From contig NZ_JACIJD010000005.1 in NCBI RefSeq assembly GCF_014199205.1, forward strand, positions 62,001 through 126,000: a stretch of DNA of 64,000 bases, read 5' to 3'. This document shows positions 35,964-44,333 of this stretch, in pieces. How positions within the stretch are numbered: the stretch's first letter is position 1; each line of letters opens with the position of its first letter. Below the pieces are notes generated by a model. The model was not told where the DNA came from and did no database searches. It saw only the letters and a program-made list of their open reading frames with translations. This stretch comes from Muricoccus pecuniae (GTDB lineage: Bacteria; Pseudomonadota; Alphaproteobacteria; Acetobacterales; Acetobacteraceae). Position numbers and translations under genes: made by a program.

Positions 35964-37016
35964 ATGACCCGTACCATCACAGGCCTGTTCGATTCGATGA
36001 GCGAGGCGCAGGCCGTCGCGACCCATCTCCGCTCCCATGACGGGATCGATCCCGCCCGCATCCACATCCACGGCGCGACCGAGGGGCAGTCCACCGCTTC
36101 CACCGGTGCGGGTGCGTCCAGCGGTGAGGGCCAGGGCTTCTGGGCCTCGCTGGGCAGCCTCTTCATTCCCGACGAGGACCGCTACTCCTATTCCGAGGGC
36201 ATCCGCCGCGGCGGTTATGTCGTCTCGGCGGAGGTGGACGACGCGATGGTCGACCACGCCCTCGACGTGTTCGAGGAGCATGGCGCGGTGGACCTGGACA
36301 CCCGCGAGGCCGAGTGGCGCTCTTCCGGCTGGTCGGGCTACCAGGCGACCGGCACGGATGCCTCCGCCGGCACGGGCATGCCGATGAACAGCTCCGCCGC
36401 GGTCGGCGCGGGCACCATGGGCGGCACCTCCGTCCCCGCCGTCGGGTCGACCGGCATGGGGGAGATGGGCAGCGGCATGGCTGGCGCGGGCATGACGGGC
36501 GGCATGGCCCAGACCGGCACGACCGAGACCAGCACGGCCCAGACCGCCTCGATGGCGGGCAGCTCGATGACCAGCGATTCCACCGCGGGCATGGCCGGTC
36601 GCACGAATGAGGAGCGCATCCCGATCGTCGAGGAGCAGCTTCGCGTCGGCAAGCGGGAGACCGATCGCGGCCGCGTGCGCGTGCGCTCCTATGTCGTGGA
36701 GACCCCGGTGAGCGAGACGGTGACGCTGCGCGACGAGCACGTGCAGGTGGAGCGCCGCCCCGTGGACCTGCCCGCCTCCGCCGTGGACGATGCCTTCCGC
36801 GAGCGCACCATCGAGGCGGTCGAGCACGCCGAGGAGGCCGTGGTCTCGAAGGAGGCCCGGGTGAAGGAGGAGTTGGTCATCCGCAAGGAGGCGGAGCAGC
36901 GCCAGCAGACCGTCTCCGACACCGTCCGCCACACCGAGGTGGAGGTCGAGGACGAGCGCACTGCCGGCACCGCGGCCACGGGCGGCACGATGCCGAAGCG
37001 CCCCGCCGGCACCTGA
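35964..37016 (+). CDS. DUF2382 stress protein with N-terminal YflT-like domain
   Basis: The 350-residue protein has an N-terminal domain (TRTITGLFDSMSEAQAVATH) resembling general stress protein 17M/YflT. A Met/Gly/Ser/Thr-rich low-complexity linker spans residues about 130-215, with repeated GM and TG steps. The C-terminal DUF2382 domain (ERIPIVEEQLRVGKRETDRG) follows. The ribosome binding site AAAAGGAGTTGCC before ATG 35964 is strong, suggesting high expression. The linker may be disordered. A terminator follows. Confidence 0.85.
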   Translation: MTRTITGLFDSMSEAQAVATHLRSHDGIDPARIHIHGATEGQSTASTGAGASSGEGQGFWASLGSLFIPDEDRYSYSEGIRRGGYVVSAEVDDAMVDHALDVFEEHGAVDLDTREAEWRSSGWSGYQATGTDASAGTGMPMNSSAAVGAGTMGGTSVPAVGSTGMGEMGSGMAGAGMTGGMAQTGTTETSTAQTASMAGSSMTSDSTAGMAGRTNEERIPIVEEQLRVGKRETDRGRVRVRSYVVETPVSETVTLRDEHVQVERRPVDLPASAVDDAFRERTIEAVEHAEEAVVSKEARVKEELVIRKEAEQRQQTVSDTVRHTEVEVEDERTAGTAATGGTMPKRPAGT

Positions 37017-37033
37017 TCCGGCAGCGAGCAATG

Positions 37034-37067
37034 GAAGGGGGGTCGCGGGCAGCCGCGGCCCCCTTTT
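37034..37067 (+). terminator. Terminator between the DUF2382 gene and lpxB
   Basis: GAAGGGGGG pairs with CCCCCTTTTC around a GC-rich inner stem (CGCGGGCAGCCGCG), with a T run at the right and an A pair at the left. The two flanking genes converge here, so it may serve both directions. Confidence 0.6.
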
Positions 37068-38258
37068 CTATGGCGCGGCCAGCCCGGCGGTCTCCAGCAC
37101 GGCCCGCGCCGCGGCCTCGCTCGGGCTGCCGCCGCCGGGAGGGGCAAGGAGCGATCTCACCCGCGCGAAACCCTCGCGCTGCGCCACGGCTTCCGGCCCG
37201 CCCGCGAGCAGGCGCTCCAGCACCCCGGCCAGCCGGTCGGGCCGGCAGTCGCCCTGCAGGAGTTCCGGGATCACTGGCGCATCGGCCAGCAGGTTCACGA
37301 TGCTCGCGTAGCGCACCTTGATCAGCCGCCGGGCGATGGCGGCCGTGACGGGGTTCACGCGGTAGCCCACCACCATCGGCACCCCGGCCAGGGCCACTTC
37401 CAGCGAGGAGGTGCCGGACTTGATCAGCCCGGCCTCGGCGGCGGCGAAGGCGTCGTGCTTCTCCTCCACACCGCGCAGGAGGATGGGGCCGGGGGACCAG
37501 CCGGCGGCCGCGGTCCGCACCGCCTCCTCCACCGGGCCGGCGAGCGGCACGACGGGGCGCAGGCCCGGCACCCTGGCGGAGAGCAGCCGCAGGGCCTCCC
37601 CGAAGATCGGCAGAAGCCGCGCGATCTCCGTCCGCCGGCTGCCCGGCATCACCAGCACCACGCGCTCGCCGGGGCGGATTCCATGGGCGGCGCGGAAGCG
37701 CGCCGCATCGCCCCGGTCCGCGCCGCTCTCCAGCACGGGATGCCCGACGAAGGTCACGGGGATGCCCGCGCGCTCGAAAAAGGGCGGCTCGAAGGGCAGC
37801 AGGGCGAGGATGCGGTCGAGGCGGTGGACCATCTCCTTCACCCGCCCCTGGCGCCAGGCCCAGACCTGGGGCGCGACGTAGTGGATCACCGGGATGCCCA
37901 TGGGCTTCACCCGCTTCGCCAGGCGCAGGGCGAAGCCGGGGCTGTCGATGGTCACGAGGGCGGCGGGGCGCCGGGCGGCGATGTCGGCGACCGTCTCGTC
38001 CATGCGGCGGGCGAGGGAGCGGAGGTTCGGCAGCACCTCCAGCAGCCCCATCAGGGCCAGCTCCCGCATGGGGAAGAGGCTCTCCACCCCCTGCTCGGCC
38101 AGGCGCTCGCCGCCGATCCCGGCGAAGCGGATGCCGGGACGCATGGCGCGCAGGCGGGACACGAGTCGCGCGCCGAGCACGTCGCCCGATGCCTCCCCCG
38201 AAACGAGGTAGATCAGCGGCGCGCTGGCATCCCCGGCGGGGCGATGGATTTCCGACAT
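37068..38258 (-). CDS. lpxB: Lipid-A-disaccharide synthase
   Basis: This protein of about 396 residues (GT19) joins UDP-2,3-diacylglucosamine to lipid X at the inner membrane to make the lipid A disaccharide. Hallmarks are LIYLVSGEASGDVLGARL, FAGIGGERLAEQG, IHYVAPQVWAWRQGR, VLVMPGSRRTEI and LIKSGTSSLEVAL. The start is ATG at 38258 (MSEIHRPAG); ATG 38270 would add four residues. The usual partners lpxA, lpxD and fabZ are not here. It is divergent from the SemiSWEET gene. Confidence 0.95.
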   Translation of the reverse strand: MSEIHRPAGDASAPLIYLVSGEASGDVLGARLVSRLRAMRPGIRFAGIGGERLAEQGVESLFPMRELALMGLLEVLPNLRSLARRMDETVADIAARRPAALVTIDSPGFALRLAKRVKPMGIPVIHYVAPQVWAWRQGRVKEMVHRLDRILALLPFEPPFFERAGIPVTFVGHPVLESGADRGDAARFRAAHGIRPGERVVLVMPGSRRTEIARLLPIFGEALRLLSARVPGLRPVVPLAGPVEEAVRTAAAGWSPGPILLRGVEEKHDAFAAAEAGLIKSGTSSLEVALAGVPMVVGYRVNPVTAAIARRLIKVRYASIVNLLADAPVIPELLQGDCRPDRLAGVLERLLAGGPEAVAQREGFARVRSLLAPPGGGSPSEAAARAVLETAGLAAP

Positions 38259-38324
38259 GGGCTGGTGCATAGGCGGATGGCCGGCCGCGCGGAAGGGAAA
38301 GCGCGGGCGGGGGGTCTGGGCGAG

Positions 38325-38579
38325 ATGGACGGCGTCGAGTGGCTGGGCGTGGTGGCGGGGATACTCACCACGGTTTCCTTCGTGCCGCAGGTGCTTCGCA
38401 CGCACCGCACCCGCTCGGCGCGGGACCTCTCCATGCCGATGCTGCTGCTCTTCAACACCGGCGTGATGCTGTGGCTGGCCTACGGGCTGATGATCGGCAG
38501 CCAGGGGCTCATCATCGCCAACGGCGCGACGATGATGCTCTCGGCCTATATCCTGGCGATGAAGCTCCGCTTCGGCTGA
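38325..38579 (+). CDS. SemiSWEET sugar transporter (MtN3/PQ-loop)
   Basis: The 84-residue inner-membrane protein has three helices with the PQ-loop FVPQVLRT in the first, followed by LSMPMLLLFNTGVMLWLAYGL. This is the whole single-repeat SemiSWEET unit, which dimerises to transport sucrose or glucose down its gradient. The ATG at 38325 follows GGGCGA. It is divergent from lpxB and converges on the GOLPH3-like gene. Confidence 0.88.
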   Translation: MDGVEWLGVVAGILTTVSFVPQVLRTHRTRSARDLSMPMLLLFNTGVMLWLAYGLMIGSQGLIIANGATMMLSAYILAMKLRFG

Positions 38580-38585
38580 GCGGCG

Positions 38586-39260
38586 CTACATGATCGGGGT
38601 ATAGCGCGCCATCTCGACGAAGATGTCGCGCACCGCGTCCCCGAGGGACCGGCTCAGCTCCTCCGTGTTCGCGACGGCCTCGATGCGGGGCTCGGCGGCC
38701 TCCAGCGTCCCGGGCGCGAGGATGAGGGGCAGCAGGCCGGCGGCGCGGCAGAGGCCGATCAGCAGCGCGTCCCGCGGCTCGGGCGCCTCCTCCTCGAAGA
38801 TCACCGCCATCAGCCGCGCCTTCACCTCGCGCTCCTCCCGGCCGGAAATGGCGGGGTAGCGGCGCTCGGGGAAGACCCAGAGGAACCGGCCCTCCTCCTC
38901 CCGCAGGATGCCATGGCCGACCAGCCGGGCGAGGACGGCCTCGCGGAACGCGTCGCCCTCGGTGGCCAGGGTCTCGATCCACCAGCGGCTGCCATGGGGG
39001 ATGTCCGCCTCCTCGGCCGAGGGGCCGGGATCCCCGGCGATGCGGGCGAGGACGGGGTCCAGCAGCGCGTCGCCGGTGGGCGAGGGATCGGTGACGGAGA
39101 GGCGGTCCGGGCCCGTGGCGATCCGCCCGCGCAGCGCCAGCTCCGCCAGAACCGCGCCGGCCATGGCGTAGCCCGAGGCGGGGCCGGCGGTGTCGTTCAG
39201 CCGGCCGGTGCTGTCATCGAGCATGAGGAGGACCAGCTCCTCGGGCATGGTGAGCGGCAT
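38586..39260 (-). CDS. GOLPH3/VPS74 (GPP34) family protein
   Basis: This 224-residue protein has the GPP34 pattern: PEELVLLMLDDSTGRL, then YAMAGAVLAELALRGRI, then LVGHGILREEEGRFLWVFPERRYP. In eukaryotes these proteins bind PI4P on Golgi membranes and hold glycosyltransferases there. Bacterial members have no known function. The late FVEMARYTPIM end is intact. The gene is probably monocistronic. Confidence 0.85.
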   Translation of the reverse strand: MPLTMPEELVLLMLDDSTGRLNDTAGPASGYAMAGAVLAELALRGRIATGPDRLSVTDPSPTGDALLDPVLARIAGDPGPSAEEADIPHGSRWWIETLATEGDAFREAVLARLVGHGILREEEGRFLWVFPERRYPAISGREEREVKARLMAVIFEEEAPEPRDALLIGLCRAAGLLPLILAPGTLEAAEPRIEAVANTEELSRSLGDAVRDIFVEMARYTPIM

Positions 39261-39315
39261 GGGGACTCCCGCGTTCCGGTGGCGGCGGACAGGAGGCCTC
39301 CCCCGCGCCCGGGCG

Positions 39316-39804
39316 TCAACCGCCCCCGCCGTAGAGCCCCGCCGGATCGGCCAGCACGGGCTCCAGCGGCGCCACCTCGCCGTCCCGCAGCCCCCAGGAG
39401 AAGCAGGAGCGCCGGCCGGTGTGGCAGGCGACGCCGTCCTGCCGCACGGTCACGAGGAGCGCGTCCCCGTCGCAGTCCAGCCGGAGGTCGATGAGGTGCT
39501 GCACCTGGCCCGAGGTCTCGCCCTTGCGCCAGAGCTTGCGCCGGGAGCGGCTGTAATAGGTCACGCGCCCCGTCAGCAGGGTCTCCTCCACCGCCTCGGC
39601 ATTCATCCAGGCGAGCATCAGAACCTCCCCTGTCCCCTCGGCCTGGGCGATGGCCGCGACGAGCCCGTTCGCATCCGGGCGGAGCGCGGCGAGGAAGCGG
39701 GCGCGGGCCTCGGGGGTGGGGGCGTGCCAGGGGGCGAGGTCGGCGGGGCGGTCGGTGCTGCGCCCGGGGACATGGTCAGGGGCGTGGTTGGGGGGCGTGG
39801 CCAT
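39316..39804 (-). CDS. hisI: Phosphoribosyl-AMP cyclohydrolase
   Basis: This 162-residue enzyme opens the adenine ring of phosphoribosyl-AMP in step 3 of histidine synthesis. Signature elements include LMLAWMNAEAVEETLLTGRV, YYSRSRRKLWRKGETSGQ, the metal-binding DLRLDCDGDALLV and HTGRRSCFSW. The N-terminal 35 residues are an extra, proline-rich extension. The start is ATG at 39804. It is divergent from the Zur-like regulator gene, with 57 bases between. Confidence 0.95.
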   Translation of the reverse strand: MATPPNHAPDHVPGRSTDRPADLAPWHAPTPEARARFLAALRPDANGLVAAIAQAEGTGEVLMLAWMNAEAVEETLLTGRVTYYSRSRRKLWRKGETSGQVQHLIDLRLDCDGDALLVTVRQDGVACHTGRRSCFSWGLRDGEVAPLEPVLADPAGLYGGGG

Positions 39805-39861
39805 GGGGCCTATATAGGGCGGGCCGGCGCCGGCGTCCCGCGCGCCGCCCTCGAGGACCGG

Positions 39862-40347
39862 ATGCCCCACGGCGAGCACCATCACCACCCGCCCGCGGAC
39901 CCCACCGACGTGCTGCGCGAGGCGGAGAGCGCCTGCCTGCGCCGCGGCGCGCAGCTCACCCCGCTCCGCCGGCGCGTGCTGGAGATGGTGCTGGAGGCCG
40001 GGCAGCCGGTCGGCGCCTATGCCCTGCTGGACCGGCTGCGCGCCGAGCGCCCGGGGGCCGCGCCGCCCACCGTCTACCGTGCGCTGGACTTCCTGCTCGC
40101 CCAGGGGCTGATCCACCGGATCGAGCGGCTCAACGCCTTCATCCCCTGCACCGAGGCGGCGCAGGGCCACGACCACGAGCACCCCCACCAGTTCCTGATC
40201 TGCCGGAACTGCGGGCGCACCGCGGAGCTGTCGGACGACTCCGTGGCCGCCGCCGTCGCGGCCGCGGCGCGCGCGGCCGGGTTCAGCCCGGCGCGGACCA
40301 CGGTGGAGGTGGAGGGGACCTGCGAGGCCTGCGCCGCCGCGGCCTGA
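39862..40347 (+). CDS. Fur family regulator, Zur-like
   Basis: The 161-residue metal-sensing repressor has a winged helix (LTPLRRRVLEMVLEAGQPVG, PPTVYRALDFLLAQGLIHRI) and a C-terminal metal domain. HDHEHPHQFLICRNCG and CEACA give histidine ligands and two structural CxxC pairs. The Zn-type spacing and absence of a Fur-like HHHDH motif favour Zur. The start MPHGEHHHHPP is histidine-rich, an extra possible metal site. No Zur box is evident near it. Confidence 0.88.
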   Translation: MPHGEHHHHPPADPTDVLREAESACLRRGAQLTPLRRRVLEMVLEAGQPVGAYALLDRLRAERPGAAPPTVYRALDFLLAQGLIHRIERLNAFIPCTEAAQGHDHEHPHQFLICRNCGRTAELSDDSVAAAVAAAARAAGFSPARTTVEVEGTCEACAAAA

Positions 40348-40479
40348 GCGGTCCCGCGCCGTTTCCGGAATGGCCGGCCCGCTCTCGCCGCGCGCCGGTC
40401 CGTTTACCCCGGCTTCAGCCCGCGCCCCGAGCATGGGCGGACCGGAAGGCGTTGGTCGCCGCTCCGGACGGAGACTTCC

Positions 40480-40842
40480 ATGCAGCGCCACCTTCTCGCC
40501 GCCCTCGGGCTCGCCCTCGCCATGCCTTCCATGGCCGAGGCGCAGAGCCGGCTCGACTTCACCCTGGTCAACCGCACGGGCTACGAGATCAACGAGGTCT
40601 ATGTCGGGCCGACGAGTTCCTCCTCCTGGGGGCGGGACATCATGGGCCAGGGCACGCTCGCCGATGGCCGCTCGGTGGATGTCCAGTTCAGCCCGAGCGC
40701 CGCCACCTGCGAGTGGGACATGAAGGTGGTCTATGCCGATGGCGACCAGAGCGAGTGGCGCAAGATGAACCTCTGTTCCATCTCCCGCGTCACGCTGCAC
40801 TGGAACCGCCAGTCCGGCACCACGCGGGCAGTCACCGAGTAA
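40480..40842 (+). CDS. Small exported protein of unknown function
   Basis: This 120-residue protein has a clear signal peptide (MQRHLLAALGLALAMPSMAEAQ) and a mature domain of about 98 residues. It has two cysteines (TCEWD and NLCSIS) that may form a disulphide. The pattern LVNRTGYEINEVYVGPT is shared by a family of small secreted alphaproteobacterial proteins, some mis-annotated as argininosuccinate lyase. Function is unknown. Confidence 0.75.
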   Translation: MQRHLLAALGLALAMPSMAEAQSRLDFTLVNRTGYEINEVYVGPTSSSSWGRDIMGQGTLADGRSVDVQFSPSAATCEWDMKVVYADGDQSEWRKMNLCSISRVTLHWNRQSGTTRAVTE

Positions 40843-40938
40843 GGACCGGGCAGGGCCCACGGGACTTCCGGTTCACGGGCCTTCCCATTCGCGCAACACT
40901 CCCCATTCGGTAGGAACCAGGACCGAGGGAGAAGACGC

Positions 40939-41853
40939 ATGGATGCCACCCGCCGAACCGTGCTGGCCGGGCTGGGGGGCGGGCTCGCCGCCGTCGCGGC
41001 GGGCGGCGCCCGGGCGCAGGCTCCCGCGCTCATCCGCAAGCCGATCCCCTCCTCCGGCGAGATGATCCCCGTCATCGGCCTCGGCTCCGCCCGCCGCTAC
41101 GAGGAGGCGCGGACCGAGGCCGACATCGCCCCGCTGCGCGACACCTTCCGCCGCTTCCACGCGCTCGGTGGCACGGTGCTGGACACCGCGCCCTCCTACG
41201 GCAATGCCGAGGCCATCATGGGCGGGCTGGTGGCCGACCTGGACATACGGCGCGACCTCTTCGTCTGCACGAAGGTCGGCGCCGACAGCAAGGAGGCCGG
41301 GCGGGAGCAGATCGAGGGGTCCTTCCGCAACCTGCGGACCGACCGCATCGACCTCCTGGCTGTTCACAACCTGCGCGACATCACGAACCAGCTCGCCACG
41401 CTGCGCGAGCTGAAGGCCGCCGGGCGCATCCGCTATGTCGGCGCGACCACCTCCTTCGACCGGCAGTACGAGGCCTTCGAGGCGATGATGCGGCGCGAGG
41501 CGCTGGATGCCATCCAGATCGACTACGCGCTGGACAATCGCAATGCCGCCGAGCGCATCATCCCCCTGGCGAGGGAGCGCGGCATGGCCGTGTTCATCAA
41601 CCTTCCCTTCGGCCGCGGCAGCGTCTTCCGCGCCACCGAGGGCAAGCCCCTACCGGATTGGGCCGCTGAGATCGACTGCACGAGCTGGGCGCAGTTCATG
41701 CTGAAATACCTCGTCTCGCACGAGGCCGTGACCTGCGCCGTGCCCGGCATGGCCCAGCCCCGCTACGTCGACGACAACCTCCGCGCCGCCACGGGCCGCA
41801 TGCCGGATGCCGCGATGCGCCGACGGATGGAAGCCCTCATCGATGGCCTCTGA
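40939..41853 (+). CDS. Exported aldo/keto reductase
   Basis: The 304-residue protein has a Tat-type signal (TRRTVLAGLGGGLAAVAAGG) and an AKR barrel. Catalytic tetrad candidates are Asp and Tyr in LDTAPSYG, Lys in VCTKVG and His in LLAVHNLRD. The barrel continues with IQIDYALDNR. AKRs need NADPH, normally cytoplasmic, so export with a bound cofactor by Tat is plausible. Its 3' end overlaps the MFS gene start by 11 bases. Confidence 0.85.
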   Translation: MDATRRTVLAGLGGGLAAVAAGGARAQAPALIRKPIPSSGEMIPVIGLGSARRYEEARTEADIAPLRDTFRRFHALGGTVLDTAPSYGNAEAIMGGLVADLDIRRDLFVCTKVGADSKEAGREQIEGSFRNLRTDRIDLLAVHNLRDITNQLATLRELKAAGRIRYVGATTSFDRQYEAFEAMMRREALDAIQIDYALDNRNAAERIIPLARERGMAVFINLPFGRGSVFRATEGKPLPDWAAEIDCTSWAQFMLKYLVSHEAVTCAVPGMAQPRYVDDNLRAATGRMPDAAMRRRMEALIDGL

Positions 41854-43192
41854 GGCAGGGGGCGGGCCGCTGCACCACCCCCTGCGACGGCTGGTCGATC
41901 TCCGCCCGGGCGAGGGACGGGCGCTGGCCTGGTCCTGGCTCTACGTCTTCGCGCTCTTTCTCGCCTACTACGTGCTCCGCCCCATTCGGGATGAGATGGG
42001 CGTGGCCGGCGGGGTGCGTAACCTGCCCTGGCTCTTCACGGGCACGCTGCTGGCGATGCTCGCGACCAACCCGCTCTTCGCCTTCGCGGTGCGGCGATGG
42101 CCGAGGGAGCGCTTCATCGCCATCTCCTACCGCTTCTTCATGCTCAACCTGCTCGGCTTCATGGCGCTGCTCGCCGCGGCGCCGCCGGAAGCCCAGCTCT
42201 GGGTCGGGCGCGCCTTCTTCATCTGGGTCTCCGTCTTCAACCTTTTCGTCGTCTCCGTCTTCTGGTCCTTCGTCGTGGACGTGTTCGACGCGGAGCAGGG
42301 CAAGCGCCTCTTCGGCTTCCTCGCGGCCGGGGCCACGCTCGGCGGCATCGCGGGCTCGGCCCTCACCTCGGGTTTGGTCGAGCATCTCGGCCAGTACCCG
42401 CTGCTTCTCGCCTCCATCCTGCTGCTCGAGGTCGCGGTCTTCGCGTCCCGGCGGCTCTCGCGCGTCAGCGATGCCTTCGGCCGCCCGGCGAACGGCGACG
42501 ACCCGCACAAGGCGGTGGGTGGCGGCATCTTCGCGGGGATGACGCACACCTTCCGCTCGCCCTACCTCCTGGGCATCGGGTTCTTCATCCTCCTCTATGC
42601 CGTCACCAACACCTTCCTCTACTTCCAGCAGGCGACGATCGCGGAGGCGAACTTTCCCAGCCGCGCGGCCCGCACGGCCTTCTTCGCGAACATCGACTTC
42701 TGGGTGAACGTGCTGACGCTGGCCTTCCAGCTCTTCCTGACGGGGCGGCTGATGGGCTGGATCGGGGTCGCGCTCACCCTCTGCGCCCTGCCCCTGGTCA
42801 GCATCGCGGGCTTCACCGCGCTCGCGGCCTCGCCCACGGTGGGCGCCTTCGTCGCGGTGCAGGTCGCGCGCCGCGTGAGCAACTTCGCCCTCGCCCGCCC
42901 GGCACGGGAGGTCCTCTTCACCTCCGTGCCGCGGGAGGACCGCTACAAGGCAAAGAACTTCATCGACACCGTCGTCTATCGAGGCGGGGACCAGGTGGCG
43001 AGCTGGGCCTATGCCGGGCTGATCGGGCTGGGTCTGACGATGACGGGGATCTCCATCCTTGCCGTGCCGCTCTCGGTCCTCTGGCTGGCGCTGAGCTTCT
43101 GGCTCGGGCGGCGGCAGGAGCGCGCGGAGGCGGAGGCGGTTCCCCGCGCGGAGGGGCAGGAGCGGCCAAGGCAGGTCCTGCAGGCGGGGTGA
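41843..43192 (+). CDS. MFS protein related to ATP/ADP (NTP) translocases
   Basis: This 449-residue inner-membrane protein has about 12 helices. Sequences such as YYVLRPIRDEMGVAGG, FVVDVFDAEQGKRLFGF and REVLFTSVPREDRYKAKNFIDT are those of the nucleotide-transporter-like MFS group related to Rickettsia and chlamydial Tlc proteins. In free-living bacteria the substrate is unknown. The start is ATG at 41843, overlapping the aldo/keto reductase end. Confidence 0.8.
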   Translation: MASEAGGGPLHHPLRRLVDLRPGEGRALAWSWLYVFALFLAYYVLRPIRDEMGVAGGVRNLPWLFTGTLLAMLATNPLFAFAVRRWPRERFIAISYRFFMLNLLGFMALLAAAPPEAQLWVGRAFFIWVSVFNLFVVSVFWSFVVDVFDAEQGKRLFGFLAAGATLGGIAGSALTSGLVEHLGQYPLLLASILLLEVAVFASRRLSRVSDAFGRPANGDDPHKAVGGGIFAGMTHTFRSPYLLGIGFFILLYAVTNTFLYFQQATIAEANFPSRAARTAFFANIDFWVNVLTLAFQLFLTGRLMGWIGVALTLCALPLVSIAGFTALAASPTVGAFVAVQVARRVSNFALARPAREVLFTSVPREDRYKAKNFIDTVVYRGGDQVASWAYAGLIGLGLTMTGISILAVPLSVLWLALSFWLGRRQERAEAEAVPRAEGQERPRQVLQAG

Positions 43193-43249
43193 GGTCGCGG
43201 TAGGCTATTTGCCCCCTTGCCGATCCCTGGTATCGGCGCGCGGCAACCC

Positions 43250-44269
43250 ATGGACCATCCGTCCCGCATGACCCCGGATCAACGCCTTGACGACCAGGCG
43301 GTGCCCCTCCCGGAACTGATCATCCCGGAGCTGAGCATCGTGGTCCCGGCCTATAACGAGGCTGAGGTGCTCTCCTCCTTCCACGCGCGGCTCACCGCCG
43401 TGATGGCCGGGCTCGGGAGCTCCTACGAGATCGTCTACGTCAATGACGGGTCGCGGGACGCGACGCTCTCGACGATGTTCGCCCTCCGCGACGCGGATCC
43501 CCGGGTGTCCATCGTGAATCTCAGCCGGAACTTCGGCAAGGAGATCGCGCTGACCGCCGGGCTGGACCATGCCCGGGCGAGCGGAGCCGTGGTCGTCATC
43601 GATGCCGATCTCCAGGACCCGCCCGAGGTCATTCCCGAACTCGTGGCCACCTGGCGCGAGGGCGTGGATGTCGTCTACGCGACGCGCCGGTCCCGCAAGG
43701 GGGAGGGTTGGCTCAAGCGCGCCACGGCGAGCCTCTTCTACCGCGTGATCGGCCGCGCGTCCGGGCGCATCAACATCCCCGCCGATACGGGGGACTTCCG
43801 GCTGATGAGCCGCCGCGCGCTGGACGCCCTCCTGCGCCTGCGGGAGCAGCACCGGTTCATGAAGGGGCTGTTCGCCTGGATCGGCTTTCCCTCGCGCGCC
43901 GTGTATTACGACCGCGCCCCGCGCGCCGCGGGGCAGACGAAGTGGAACTACTGGCGGCTCTGGAACCTCTCGATCGAGGGCATCACCTCCTTCACCACCG
44001 CGCCGCTCATCGCGGCCACCTATCTCGGCTTCGTCACGGCCGTCCTCGCCATCGTCCTCATGCTCCGGGTGGTGATGAACACCCTCATCAACGGCGATCC
44101 GGTGCCGGGCTATCCCAGCCTGATGGCGGTGGTGCTGTTCCTGGGCGGGGTGCAGCTCATCACCCTCGGCATCATGGGCGAGTATCTCGGCCGCATCTTC
44201 AACGAGGTGAAGCGGCGCCCGCTCTACGTGGTGGAGCGGTATGTCGCGGGCGGGGAGGCAGGGGAGTAA
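43250..44269 (+). CDS. Family 2 glycosyltransferase, GtrB/DPM1-like
   Basis: This protein of about 339 residues makes polyprenyl-phosphate sugar from a nucleotide sugar. It has the GT-A motifs SIVVPAYNEAEVL, VIDADLQDPPE (metal Asp pair) and QTKWNYWRLWNLSIEG. Two C-terminal membrane helices (ATYLGFVTAVLAIVLMLRVV and TLGIMGEYLG) anchor it. The product would feed a GT-C type transferase. The adjacent DUF6311-like membrane protein is a candidate user. The start is ATG at 43250. Confidence 0.9.
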   Translation: MDHPSRMTPDQRLDDQAVPLPELIIPELSIVVPAYNEAEVLSSFHARLTAVMAGLGSSYEIVYVNDGSRDATLSTMFALRDADPRVSIVNLSRNFGKEIALTAGLDHARASGAVVVIDADLQDPPEVIPELVATWREGVDVVYATRRSRKGEGWLKRATASLFYRVIGRASGRINIPADTGDFRLMSRRALDALLRLREQHRFMKGLFAWIGFPSRAVYYDRAPRAAGQTKWNYWRLWNLSIEGITSFTTAPLIAATYLGFVTAVLAIVLMLRVVMNTLINGDPVPGYPSLMAVVLFLGGVQLITLGIMGEYLGRIFNEVKRRPLYVVERYVAGGEAGE

Positions 44270-44333
44270 GCAGAACTCCCGGTACAGCCGGAACCGACGC
44301 CGGACGGAAATACGATCCACTCGGCGCTCATCG

